Origin: Prunus persica
Taxonomy: Eukaryota; Streptophyta; Magnoliopsida; Rosales; Rosaceae
DNA: 64,000 bases
Assembly: GCF_000346465.2 (NCBI RefSeq)
Contig: NC_034015.1
Location: 968,497-1,032,496 of the forward strand
Direction of reading: 5' to 3'
Made by a program: the position numbers and the translations under genes. Shown in pieces: positions 33,848 to 46,410 of this stretch. Position 1 is the first letter of the stretch, and the number at the start of each line of letters is the position of its first letter. The notes under the pieces are model-generated. The model saw only the letters and a list, made by a program, of their open reading frames with translations. It was not told the DNA's origin and made no database searches.

Positions 33848-36800
33848 TCATTCAATCCATATATCTTCACACCCATCTCGAATATTTTGACCGCCTAACT
33901 CACCCACCAGTTCATCAAATGTGTCAACATTTGGCATCCCTCTAGTAAATGGCTCACACTCAATTATCACATCACCTAAGACTTCATCACCAATAACATC
34001 ATTATATTCTCTATTAGGCATTGATAACACTACCGACCAACCACGATGCATCGGGTCGTCAACAAAAAATATTTGTTTGACTTGAGAAGCCAAAACAAAT
34101 TGGTCATTCCTATGTCCAATTTTACTCAAATCTACAAGGGTAAATCCAAGTTCGTCGACTACAAGACCAGAACTATCTATCCAATCACACCTAAAGACTG
34201 GGATTGTAAACTTTTGGTAGTCAAGGTCCCAAATTTCTTGAATGACACCATAGAAACCCATATTTGAGAGAATTGGGTTTTTATCCTTGGCACTAGCAAC
34301 TTGCATGGTATGTGCAAGTAAATAAACTCCACTATTTTGAGTTGTCCGCACATCATCTTGTGCCTTGATATTGAATTTAATACCTTTAATAAGATAGCTC
34401 CTATATAATGGCACTGCCATGTTTGGACCAGCTGCTAGCCACCTTAAATTTTCTGATACGCCATGATTGTCTTCCTCAAGTTCACTTTGAACCTGCAAAT
34501 TAATCATATATCTTAATTCAATCTAACATAGAAATAAGAAGAAAATTAAAAGAGAAATATGTTATTCAACAACATATACCTTGAAGCGTAGCCATTGAAT
34601 GAAAGTGCTATTGTGCTTATCCTGCAGCCACTTTGTTCTCTTTCTAAATTTTGGATAAGCAGTCTTGATGTGGATCATATGTTGCCTACATGACACGAAA
34701 AATTCAAGCATTACGGTCCCAAATATAGAAGATAAACATAAGAAATAATTTAAAATCAATAAGTTAAAGAATAAAACTCATACGTACTCGATATAAGGTA
34801 GGACTTCCTCCGTATTCTCCAAGACATATAGATGTGCTTGATTCAACAGGTCCTGATCAACTACGCTCACTGTGCAACCTGATAATGGTGAAAGTCCCAT
34901 CTTTTGGCTTGAAGGCACTCCAACTGTACTAACATCAGATAAATGCTGAGTACAAAACTCTACTGCTTCTTCAGCTATATACCGCTCAGCAATGCAACCT
35001 TCGGGACGAGTACGATTCTGAACATACCCCTTCAGCACTTTCATATATCTTTCAAACGGATACATCCACCTAAAATATACTGGCCCACATAGACGAACTT
35101 CTCTGACAAGATGTACTACTAGATGAACCATGATATCAAAGAATGAAGGGGGAAAGTACTTCTCAAGCAAACACGGAGTAACTACTACATCTTCTTCCAA
35201 CTTATCTAGCTTGGAAACATCAACAGTCTTTGCACATATAGCATTGAAGAAGAAGCACAAACGAGTTATTGCATACCTTGCAGGCTTCTCCAAAACAGAA
35301 CGAATTGCCACAGGGAGCAATTGTCGCATTAAGGTATGACAATCATGTGATTTAAGGCCAAGAAGTCTTGAATCTTGTAAAGATACAAGATTTTTAATAT
35401 TTGAAGAATAACCTTCAGGGACCTTCATACTATAGAAAGAATTGCAAACCTCTCTCTTCTCTGCTCTTGACAAATTCCAAGGCCCAGGAGGCAAACGAGT
35501 ACGTCTTTCTCCATACTCGGGTTGCAAATCAGTTTTGACCACCATGTTCAATAAATCTAATCGAGCAGCAATCCCATCTTTATTTTTTCCAGGGATCTCC
35601 AGCAATGTACCAATAATACTATCGCAAACATTCTTCTCAATGTGCATAACATCTAGGGCATGCCTCACAGGAAGGTATTTCCAATACTCGAGATCAAAGA
35701 ATATTGATTTCTTCTTCCAACAAACTCTGTCACCATTTTCAACCATATGCAGCACTTCTTCTCCGGTTAATGGCTCGGGAGGTATGCCATATTCAGGTTT
35801 CCCATTAAAAGCTGCACGTTGCCTCCTATATGGATGATTGATTGGTAACCATTTTCTATGCCCAATGTAACAAATTTTGTGGCCATTTTTCAACCTGTGA
35901 CTAGGTGTATCATCGCCGCATATTGAACAAGCTTTATATCCTTTAACAACACAACCAGATAAGTTTCCATAGGCGGGAAAATCATTAATTGTCCACATTA
36001 ATGCAGCTCTGAGTGTAAAGTATTCTCCATTATGTGCATCATACACTCCTCTAATCCCATCCCACAAAGATTTTAAATCATCAATCAAAGGCTCCAAGTA
36101 GACGTCTATATCATTTCCGGGTTGTTTAGGACCGGAAATCAATAAGGTTAACATCATGAACTTTCGTTTCATGCACAGCCATGGAGGGAGATTATATGTA
36201 ACTAAGATAACCGGCCAACAACTATATCTGCTACTTAGAGAACTGTGGGGATTGAATCCATCAGATGAAAGAGCCAATCTCAAGTTTCTCGGCTCATTAC
36301 CAAACTCAGGGCATTTATCATCAAGAAGTTTCCAAGACGGGGAATCCGCCGGATGAGACATCTGACCGTCAATTGATTTTCTAGCAGCATGCCAAGTCAA
36401 ACTCTTAGCTGTCTCATGTGATTGAAATATCCTTTTAAACCTTGGAATTGGAGGAAAATACCACACCACCTTCGCTGGCACACCCTCTTTCAAGATTGAA
36501 TCTTTGCCTTCCTTCCACCTTGAGATACCACAAGTAGGACAATTAGTTGAATCCTCATACTCCTTCCTATACAAGATGCAATCATTGGGGCATGCGTGCA
36601 TTTTCTCATAACTCAGCCCCAATGCACACAAAGTCTTTTTAGCCTCATACATAGAGGTTGGTATTGTATTTCCTTCTGGAAGCAAATCGCCTTGAAGTAT
36701 CAATAATTCTGTAAAACAGACATCACTCATCCCATGTTTTGCCTTCAAATTATACAACTTCACTAATGCCGATTGTTGAGCCTATTCTTAACAACTAAAA

Positions 36801-39194
36801 TGAGTTATTAAAAACAGCAACTTTAATTCTCGCAAGTGCACGAACCGTTTATAGTATAGCTTATGTAAATACGAGGTCGATCCCACGGAGAATGGTAACT
36901 TGGTTCCAAGTTAAATTACTTATAATGCTAGAAAAACATAGAACAAAGAAACTGACTAACTAGCTAAAGGCATGGTCGAATTCAACAATGCCTCTTGCTA
37001 ATTACTCAAGGTCTAGGACAGAATCCTAGCACCACACACGCACTCGAAATGGGGGGTTTTGTTGAAAAATAAAAACAAGAAAGTGAAATGAAAGTGCTCG
37101 AAATTAAACACTGGCAGCAATCAACAAGTTGTGAAACAATGATTGAGAGGTGTTAGAGCCTTGGAATCTGCCACTAGTCTTCCTATCCAAGTTATGAATG
37201 CATAGAAATTGACTCAAGCTTCATCAACAATAGATTATCGCATACAAGCCTATGGTATCTAGGTGCAGGATGCATCATTCTCCTAAGGCATGTGATTGTG
37301 CATGGTATCTACACAGCACGTGATCTCTAATATGCAACCTAAGCATGGTATCTACTTAGAATAAAGCATACAAGAGTCATTAAGCTCCTTGAGAATATGA
37401 TAATCACACAAGTCCTAGAACATGGTATCTGTCCTAGTCAACCTATGGTTGTTAACCCCTTGAATGATTCTTAGGCCATTCATGTGTTGCTTGTGAAAGG
37501 AGAGTAGAATTGGTGAATCTAAACCCCTTCCCAACCTGTGCTAGATGCATAAAATCCTAGTTAGCTACTCCAAGAAAACATACATCAAGCACATAATAAA
37601 CTGGAGATTAACAACTTGATAATAAAAGCAAGGAAATCAATTAACTAAATCATCCATAACATTGAATATTCATGACTAGGGCTTCATCCTAAGCCCTAAC
37701 TAAATGGATTAGTTAGACATAACTATGAACACAGAAAATAAGAAATACATAGATAGGATAAAGAGAGGAGAAGAACTAGATGATGGCAGCAAGGAAGTTC
37801 CCAGGACAGCTCCAAGCTCCCTTGACAGCTCCAAGCTCCCTTCTCTCTTTGTGGTGAATCTGAATGTGTGTATGAGAGTAATGGATGAAGTGAATGTGTG
37901 TGTCTGCCCTCCCTCTTTGAATGAGTGTGCAACTCTCTATTTATAGAGTGCAATTTCGTGCTCCCCTTTGGCTGGTGAAACACACCTCTCTTAGCTGCTC
38001 CCAATTGCCTAAGCTGCCCAATAAATGCCAACTTTTCCAGCTGCCCAATAAATGCTTTGGTGGACTTTTCTTGGTTTCTTTATGGAAAGCTTGACTTTTG
38101 TTCATCTTTTTGACTCCCATACTGATTTGTCTCCCATGTGTAGCCTACCAGAATTCCTGGAAAATGGTCCTTGATTTGTGCAGACAAGATCCCCATAATT
38201 AAGCATGCCATGTTTTGCTCCTTTTTGACTTCCATAGCTAATATGCCTCCCTAATTTGCTCAACATGTCAGGTCCAAAGTCAAATAATGCTGAAGTAAGG
38301 CACATGGCTCAAGGGAGGTGTGGAGCACAAGGCTCACCAGCTGGCAGCTACATATTAAAATCCTCCTAGAGCATGGTTCAGTGTTTGACAGGCTAAGGAC
38401 TCTAGTTATCATTAATTGGGCTGAAATTTGGATATGTTATACTAGACACCCATAAGAAACAACTTCTGTGAAGCATGTCTCCTCATCCAAGCAGTGTAGG
38501 TTGCTGAAATGAGGCCAGCAAGATGACCCACGAATTTGGACTGACAAGGAGTGTGGCCCAAATTGGTTCTGTCATTAAGCTCATATTCCTCTTGTGCCAA
38601 TCAACCCTTAACATGCATGAATTGTATCAAATGTGATCCCCTTGCTGTCCTAACCTACAAAACACACAAACATAGGTAAGAGACTCAAAATAAAGAGAAA
38701 CTAAACAAAATTACTAAGCAAAGAAGGCATGCAAACGTTTGAAATTATGACCTTATCACCGATAACTTCGTGTACTTTCTACAACCAGGGTACACTGGTT
38801 GATCTCCATCCCCAATCACATTGGCAAACTCATACGGATCGGAACCAAAATCACCAAAATCATTATCATCCATATCAATTTCTTCAGACACAAAACTGTA
38901 CCTACTATGGCCATCATCTTCTTCAACATTTCTACTAGCATTAGTAGTTGCTTCCCAAGGTTCTCCGTGAAATGTCCAATTCTTATAGCTTTGGTCAATT
39001 CCATTAAAGTATAAGTGATCCCTTATAATTCCAACCCCAAACAACTTCAAATTAACACATTTAACACATGGACAACGGATATGTGTTGTAGTTAGAAGAT
39101 TTTCTACAGCAAAGTTCAAAAATGCTTCCACCCCAAACTCATATGCCTTCGATCTTCTATCCGAGTGCATCCATGACTTATCCATCTCCGACAC
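33848..39194 (-). pseudogene. CACTA TNP2-type transposase gene, split by a solo LTR
   Basis: Minus-strand pieces are 39194-38759 and 36768-34788 (one exon, split), 34685-34580, and 34492-33848. Donors GA|GTACGT and AAG|GTATAT pair with acceptors TGTAG|G and TTGCAG|G, and all phases agree, giving 1056 codons with stop when the LTR is ignored. Domains in order: transposase-associated domain at the N-terminus (DKSWMHSDRRS, CPCVKC); TNP2 catalytic domain with ALSSDGFNPHSS and PGNDIDVYLEPL; DUF4218 (KSHDCHTLMRQLLP); DUF4216 in the last exon (YGVIQEIWDLDYQKFTIPVF). The enzyme would cut and paste CACTA ends. The only visible lesion is the LTR insertion at codon 146, so loss of function may be recent. 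Confidence 0.88.
36774..38758 (-). mobile_element. Solo LTR, 1985 bp, inside the TNP2 exon
   Basis: The minus strand begins TGATAAGGTCATAATTTC at 38758 and ends ...GGCTCAACA at 36774. A perfect 5-bp duplication CCGAT lies at 36769-36773 and 38759-38763. No coding domain is inside. The TGATAAG start resembles the Athila-type LTR at 50095-51254, so I place it near the Athila/Tat group. Removing the LTR and one CCGAT copy restores the transposase frame exactly. Confidence 0.92.
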
Positions 39195-39536
39195 TATAAC
39201 CTATTATCTATAATAAAGTGAAAATACAGGCAATGACCATCACTATAGCAGATTATACAAAGATCTAATAGCAAGTAATACACAACAGAGATGACGGGTT
39301 TTAAACAAAAACAGACGTATTTGGCATATATAGACGACGGATTTTCAACAGACGTCGTCTAATATAAGTAATACAAACGATGGTTTATGAAAAAACCGTC
39401 GTGTATAAGTAATACAACGACGGTTTTTTCATAAACCGTCGTGTAATCGTCGTCGTATGCCTAAAAAGGCGTCGTGTCTGAGTTTATTTTCAAGAACCCA
39501 AAACCCATTAAGAACACAACATATATATGAAACCAA

Positions 39537-40030
39537 GCAAGAAACCAACATATACATGAAACCAAGCATGAAAACAATAAATCCATTCCCAATTCAACAT
39601 AACATAGGGTGATTAAATGCATAGATAAGTGTTGTAATAGAATCAAGTCTGTTTTTGTTCTTACTAATCCATGAACCCATTAAACATAAAATCCATGAAC
39701 CCATTAAACAGAAAATCCATGAACCGATACCTATAAGCACATTATTAACAGATCGCAAAGCATATACCTAAAACTCTTTAACAAAACAAGCAAGAAACCA
39801 ACATATACATGAAACCAAGCATGAAAACAATAAATCCATTCCCAATTCAACATAACATAGGGTGATTAAAAGATCCGACAAATTAAAACCATTCCCAATT
39901 CAACATAACAGATATGTAATCCATGAACCCATTAACATAAAATTCATGAACCCATTAAACAGAAAATCCATGAACCCATACCTATAAGCACATTATTAAC
40001 AGATCGCAAAGCATATACCTAAAACCCTTT
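39537..40030. repeat. Tandem duplication of about 245 bp upstream of TNP2
   Basis: AACCAACATATACATGAAAC and CCATTCCCAATTCAACATAA occur near 39545-39600 and again near 39795-39850, each followed by AAATCCATGAACCCATTAAA phrases. This lies in the 5' non-coding region of the transposase gene. Confidence 0.85.
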
Positions 40031-40379
40031 AACAAAACAACCTAATATCATTCAATGAATTTACAAGGGGAAGATAGGGTTTGTACTTACAGGTTGGACG
40101 AGCTCACAGATTCGACGGAGCCTGGAGAGTGCAACTTTTAATTAGAGCAGAAGTGAGAGAGCGAATGTTATGTTGCGCGAAATCTGAAAATTTTAGGGTT
40201 CAGAGTTAGAAGTATAAGAATAAGAGCCAAATATAAAAAAATTTAGGGTACACGAAAATTTTTAGAGCGCGCGCTCTTTAAAACGTCGAAAGAAAAACCA
40301 TGGCGAAAGTTCTACAAGAACCGACGTAAATGTAATATTCCACGACGAAAACACTGAACGTAACGCCGTTTATTTTGAC

Positions 40380-41180
40380 GTTCATTTTTCGGATTAATTT
40401 TAAATTTATTTTGAATATTTTGATATAAAGACGACTGAAAAACCACGTCGAAGTTAAGAAATTGAAAACGTTGTAAATTATAATAGACGACTTACATATT
40501 AAAATGACGTCGTTTAAAGTGGAAACCATGTCGGATATTTTATTGCACGACGTAACATATGTATTCCACGACTCAACCACCGTCGTTAACAATTAATACG
40601 CTAAACCCTTAAAACTAAATTATATAATTTTAAAAATTAAGTTTATAAAAGGGTTTATGGTTTTACAGCCTAATATATACCCTATACTACCCAAAAATTA
40701 TACTTTAAAAATAAACCCCAATAAATAACAACCCGAATCTCTAAACCCTAGACTCTAAACCCTAAACCATAAAACTAGAAGTGATTTTATGATTCATCAA
40801 AACAATTTTGTTTTGGATGGTCATTTTAAATTTTTGTTATTCAAAATGAATTTTTTCAAGGTTTAGGGGGAAGAAAATATATCAATGACTTCATAGGAGT
40901 TGACTTTGCATTTTTCTGATTTATTTTAAATTTATTTTGAATATTTTGATATAAAAATAATAAAATATTCTTATCACAACAACAAACCACGTCGGTGTTA
41001 ATAAATTTTAGACGTTGTAAATTGTAATAGACGACTAAGTTGTTAAAATGACGTCGTTTAAATGAGAAACCATGGCGGATATTTAACTATCCGACGTAAA
41101 ATATATATTCCACGACTTAACCGCTGTCGTTACAAAGTACTACCCTGAACCCTTAAGAAATTGAAGACGTTGTAAACCAT
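40380..41180. repeat. Diverged duplication between the two CACTA genes
   Basis: The segment at about 40400-40620 recurs at about 40925-41170 (shared: TTTTGAATATTTTGATATAA, AATGACGTCGTTTAAA, ATTCCACGACT). In between, 40735-40775 holds short CCCTAAA-like phrases. No gene is seen in this spacer. Confidence 0.75.
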
Positions 41181-41428
41181 AAACGACTCAATTGTTCAAA
41201 GAACGTCGTCTAAATATCCTTTTACGTCGGATTTGGTTAAAAGGAAACAACAAAAAACGACGGCTTTTGACTTTATTACGTCGTTGGAAAAGTATTACAC
41301 GTCGGTTACGCAATTTGTATGTTTTTTTTTTTTTTTTTAATTTAAGAAAACCTCAACAAATTTTTACATTATATATTATAGACAAAATTTGTACATTATA
41401 CATAAATATCAAGTGTTCAATAATTCCC

Positions 41429-44400
41429 CTATTCCAGGTGAAGGCAAACAAACTCTGACCATTCATTCCGGACTTCATCAATTGCTTCTTGGGGGTATGG
41501 CGCTTCCTGTTTTCCCTTGGCATACTGCATAAACAATGACTATTAAGGTTTATAAATAAAAAGAAATTCAATCACAGACGACGATATTTTTCATAACCGA
41601 CGTACTATATCTATTCAACGACGGTAATTTTACATGACCGTCGTTGATAATACAAAAAACGACGTAAAATGTATGAATGTAATTTCTTCTTACCTTCTTC
41701 TCAAACCCCAAGGAAGGATCCATGATGATGTCCCTCATGAAGCGCATCACATAATACCCGCATTCGACATTGCTGGGTTGCTTTGGTGTGCCTGACAGAG
41801 TTTTCCAAATGACTGCCTTACGGCCTGGTCTGGCTATGTGAGAATTATAAATTTTTATAGCACTGTTCACAATGTTTTTGGCCTCTTCATCGACCACACG
41901 ATTTCCTGGCAGAGGATCCAGAAAATAGACGGTTTCTCTCTTTGCTCTTACAATCAGCAAGATCCAATGATGGCTGCACAAAATTAATATAAAAACGACG
42001 GTTATTTACAATAACGACGTATTATAATATTTCACACGACGAAATAAAGTAGCAATCGACGACATTTTACATTTATCACGACGATAAATAACTACCGACG
42101 TGGTTAGTAGTTTCAAACGACTCAATAAAATAAAACACCGACGTGGTTAGTTTATACGCAGTAATTTATTGAAAATCATAAAAACAAAATCCTGTTAAGG
42201 AGACTAACCCTGGATTGTAAGGCATCAGGAAAATCTGTTCACCGTCAGTCTTCTGAAGTCGAGCTGCTAGTAGGCGTGATCTGTCAGCTATTGTGCCAGA
42301 GCTGGCACTAACTGTAGCAGGGTCGATAAAGCCAACCATATTGCACATATTTGCTCTTTTCAAAACATCGTGCAAGTGCCTAAATATATAAAATAATATA
42401 AACAAGTCAGCACAAAAAAACACACGACGGTTATGTATAACAAAACGACGTATTATAAAATTTCACACGACGTACTGAAATAGACAACGGCGTTATAATA
42501 TATTTATCACGACGGTAAATACTAACGACGTGGTTAGTTAGTTAAGACGACGCAATAAATAAACCAACGACGTATTATTTTAGAATGACAAACCTCATAT
42601 ATACAAAAAAACACGACGGTTATGTATAACAAAACGACGTATTATAAAATTTCACACGACGTACTGAAATAGACAACGACGTTATGATATACTAACGACG
42701 TGGTTAGTTGGTTAAGACGACGCAATAAATACACCAACGACGTATTATTTTAGAATGACAAACCTCATATATACAGCAATGACAGTGGCTCCTATTTCTT
42801 CCATGCCTGCAAATTGTGTAATATCTTCAGGCAGGAGGAAGGTATCGCGCTCTAGACCAAACACCTCCTTATCAATTGTAAAGTGCAGGGTCTTATCCTG
42901 AGGCACGAGTGTCGTTTCCACATAACGACAAAGGGAGTTTAAAGAAGATGGCGCCTCCATATTTGAATAATCAACAACTTTAATAACCTGTTTAAAGAAA
43001 TAAAAAAAATGACGTGGTAATTCAATAAAAACGACGGTTTAAGGAATAAAATGTCGTCTGAAAACAATTTAAACGTCGTCTGAAGAAACCGTCGTGGTGA
43101 ATAATTTATTACGTCTTAAAAAAAATTCCGCCGTCTAAGTTGTAAACAAATGACGGTTCAAAGAAAAATATCGACGTCTGGAATTTTGAAAAACAAATAA
43201 AAAGGGCAAAGTTATGTGAACATACCTGGTCGTCATCTTCTTTCTCCTTTTCATCATGTTTTTCTTCTGTCTTCCCTTCATCTATTACGTCGGGAATGAC
43301 TAACTCCGTCGTCTAAAAACCACAAAGTTTTAAAATAACGACGTTTAATGGCGTGTAAAACAAGTAAACTAAATACGACGTGGTATTGAAATACAAACGA
43401 CGGTTTATGTTTAAAATCGTCGTGGTATGTATTTCAAACGACGGTTTTATTAATAATAACGACGTCTAATGGTTTTTAAAAAAACAGAGAATTCAAAGTT
43501 CAGATATGTTACCTTTTCTTCCTGATGTTTCCCATTTTTGGCAGTATCATCCTCAAAATGCTGGGATCTCACATCACCTCCAGAGCAGCTTGCTTTGTCA
43601 GACATTGGATTTTTGGGACTTTGGCTAATTCTGGGTTTAAGCATGCTTGGATCAAAATTGGGAATGAATTGGGAAAGCTGACTCAGGAAATGCTCCCTCT
43701 CAGCCTCTACCAATTGTTTCGTTCTAGCCTCCATCCTTAAAGCCTCTTCCCTTGCCTTAGCCTCCATCTTTTTAGTCTCTTCTGGAAGGAGAACTCTTAA
43801 ACTGTCCTTCAAACGGTCGTCAAAGCTCACTCTCTGTGGTTTGGGTAAATTGAAATATTGCCTTGGTGAGATCCCAGCACCTACTCCTCTGACTCTGCCT
43901 GGATGCTTGGGGCCCAAAGCCATGGTCAGCACATCATTGCTGCCAGAAACAGTGACTTTGCCTTCCGAGACTTGTTTTTGCAATTCATCCTAAAACAAAG
44001 ATATATAAAAAAGTAAGAACAAAAACACACGACGTTTATTTATATACAAACGACGTATTATATAATTTCACACGACGCAATAACATATAAATCGACGTTA
44101 TTATAATTTATCACGACGGTAGTTATACCGACGTGGTTCGCTTTTTAAAACGACGAAATTAATAAACCACCGACGTCTTATGCTTTATTTACAGATAACA
44201 GAGGGATGATTCAATATTCACACCTTTAACGACGTTGTTCAAAACATTTCGACGTAGTAATTTAATACAGACGACGCGAAAATGAACCACCGACATCTTA
44301 TGCTATAATTACAGAAAACAGAGTTGTGATTCCTGATTTAGACCTTTAACGACGTTTTTTAAAATATGTCGACGTGGTAATATCATTCACACGACGCAAA

Positions 44401-45280
44401 ATATAACATAAGACGTAATAAGAATTATTCACAGTTTAATAAAAATTTAAAACAGAGTGAGTAGGCTTACAATTAATTTTGCTTTCTCTGCCACCTTTGG
44501 ATCAGGGATGTTACCATGTTTGTCCTGTCTAGCTCTCTTCCATAAGGTAGATCGATCAATTTCTACCCCAGGCATGGTTTCCTCCAATTGATCCTCCAAA
44601 CCAGCATATCCTTTTCGAGACAATCGATGATTGTACTCGAGTTTCTCCCTAATCTGTGCATGTTGAGAATGCACAGACTCAAAATCTTTGGATAACCTTG
44701 AAGCTATAAAGGCATCCCATTGTGCTTTCTCTATGAATTTATATGTTTCAGGGGGTTGGCTTAATCTCTCCCTGTCATTGGTGTATGGAAGGATATATTG
44801 CCTCGTTAGTGTAGACTTGAAATCCTTCCATTTCTTGGCAGCAGAAGCTAACACAGAGCTCTTGCCCCCTTGACCTACCACAAAAGCAAGGTCAACTGCT
44901 TCCCAAATCTGCTCCTTTATATCCTTGGGGATTTGAGCCCATTTCATGTCCACAAGTGGAACTCTGGAGCGTGCCAACACACCAATGTAGGACTGCATCT
45001 CACTATGTGCTTGGCCAATTCCTTTCCCCCTTTTATTGTACTCAACAATTGGCCTCAGTTTCTGAAGTTTTCTCTTCACAACACGAGGCATTGTGCTCAT
45101 ACCTCGACCAGACTTTGAATCATCAGAGATTGTTGTCGTGCTGGTTCGTTCTGTCTCAGCAGATGATGAAGCAAACTTCATCTTCTTCGAAGGCTTCACT
45201 TGAGGAGGTACCATTCCAAGGTCCTTACCTCCATTTTTCTTGGAGCCAGAATCCTTACTTTGGTCTTGGTGAGAAACCAT
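41429..45280 (-). CDS. CACTA second gene: Transposase_24 domain plus Ulp1-type cysteine protease, intact frame
   Basis: Seven minus-strand exons: 45280-44471, 43989-43513, 43312-43226, 42987-42764, 42379-42209, 41973-41694, 41524-41429. Every junction has GT/AG and the phases agree, giving 714 residues with no stop. Start is the first ATG (MVSHQDQSK) after an acceptor-like CACTTGCAG. Residues about 60-210 match the plant En/Spm Transposase_24 domain (RPIVEYNKRGKGIG, KKWKDFKSTLT). Residues 590-700 form a Ulp1/C48 protease with His592 (GHHWILL), Asp609 (YFLDPL), Gln655 and Cys661 (ECGYYVM). Ulp1 enzymes process SUMO; their role in transposons is unproven. The protein lies upstream of TNP2 in the same direction. 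The introns are full of ACGACG motifs, so the gene body overlaps the likely binding-site field. Confidence 0.86.
42420..42770. repeat. Tandem duplication of about 180 bp bordering exon 4 of the Ulp1 gene
   Basis: CACGACGGTTATGTATAACA through AATGACAAACCTCATATATAC appears at 42423-42605 and again at 42613-42777. The second copy lacks about 19 bases and runs into the true exon 4 splice donor, so the donor region itself was duplicated. Confidence 0.88.
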
Positions 45281-46410
45281 TTTTACAGACAAAACTGCAA
45301 GTGAAAATATTTCAGGAAAAGATTAAGAACACAAATGACAGTTATTAATAAAATACGACGTATGATATGATTTTAAACGACGCAATGAAATAATCTCAGA
45401 CGTAATAAATGTTTAAAACCAAGGTAATTAAACAACGACGAAATAATTAACTATAAACGACGTGATAATTAACTATACACGACGAAATATTTATATAACG
45501 TCGTGGTATTGATGTTCACACGACGTCAGTCGTAATATACCATCGTCTATATAAGGATCCAAAACCCTTCTTTCTTTCTCTGTGAATGTTTGATTGCAGA
45601 TTTGATTTTTCTGAACCATGGTTTTTGTTTTCTAATTTGATAAAACACAAGGCCAAGAAAGAAAGTTTTGGAATCTTATATAGACGACGGTATTTTAATA
45701 TGACGTCGTGGTATTAACATTCACACGACGTAAAACAATAAGATACTGTCGTCTATATTAGATACCAACCCTACTTTCTTTTTCTTTATATTTTATCAAA
45801 TTAGGGAAAAACAAAAACCATTGTTCAGAGAAATCAAACCTGCAATTAAACAAGCAAATAAAAAAAAGACTATAATTTTAAAAACAACTTTGTCAATTTT
45901 CAGACGACGCTAGAACGACTGACGAACCGTCGTTGTCTACATATTTAACCACGTACATAAGAAGCTACCGTCGTCTTATTTAGTTGAGGTAGTTGTCTTC
46001 AAAGTTGGAAACTTTCCCTCTTTGTCTGTATATTTTATCGAACTTGGAAAGAAGTAAAATGATTTTGGCCAGAAAAAAGGTAAAATGATTTTGGCCAGAA
46101 CCCGATTAAAAAGAAGTAAAATGATTTCGTCTACCTGACATACACATGCGCTGTTTCTAAACCCGATTAAAAAGTTCAATCTCCCAGAGAAAACTTTTAG
46201 ACTTTTTTCCTTGTCAGAGCACTGTCAGAGTATCTCATCGTCTTCCTCTCGTCTTCTTCGTCGTCTCTGAACTTAAACATAATCTTCCTCTTGCTTTCAT
46301 TGCACGCAAAAGGTAAGCTTTCATTTTCACTATTTTGGTTGCTGTTTTGCATGCTCATACGTTTTTTGTTTGAAAAATCTTTTTACCTTTTTTCTGGCCA
46401 AAATCATTTT
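45281..46410. other. CACTA non-coding region with motif field and a 5'UTR-like exon
   Basis: ACGACG motifs continue to about 45970. At 46200-46311 a CT-rich plus-strand leader ends at AAAAG|GTAAGC, a good donor, and may be the first exon of the opposite-strand CACTA derivative. A 32-bp inverted repeat pairs 46061-46092 with 46380-46411 (GATTTTGGCCAGAAAAAAGG and its complement). Confidence 0.55.

Noticed and set aside
36774..38758. Treating this block as a natural intron of the TNP2 gene
   Set aside because: It has TG...CA ends and a perfect 5-bp target duplication, and its edges are not GT/AG on the minus strand.
40735..40775. Interstitial telomere repeat
   Set aside because: Only a few degenerate CCCTAAA-like phrases; too short and irregular to call.
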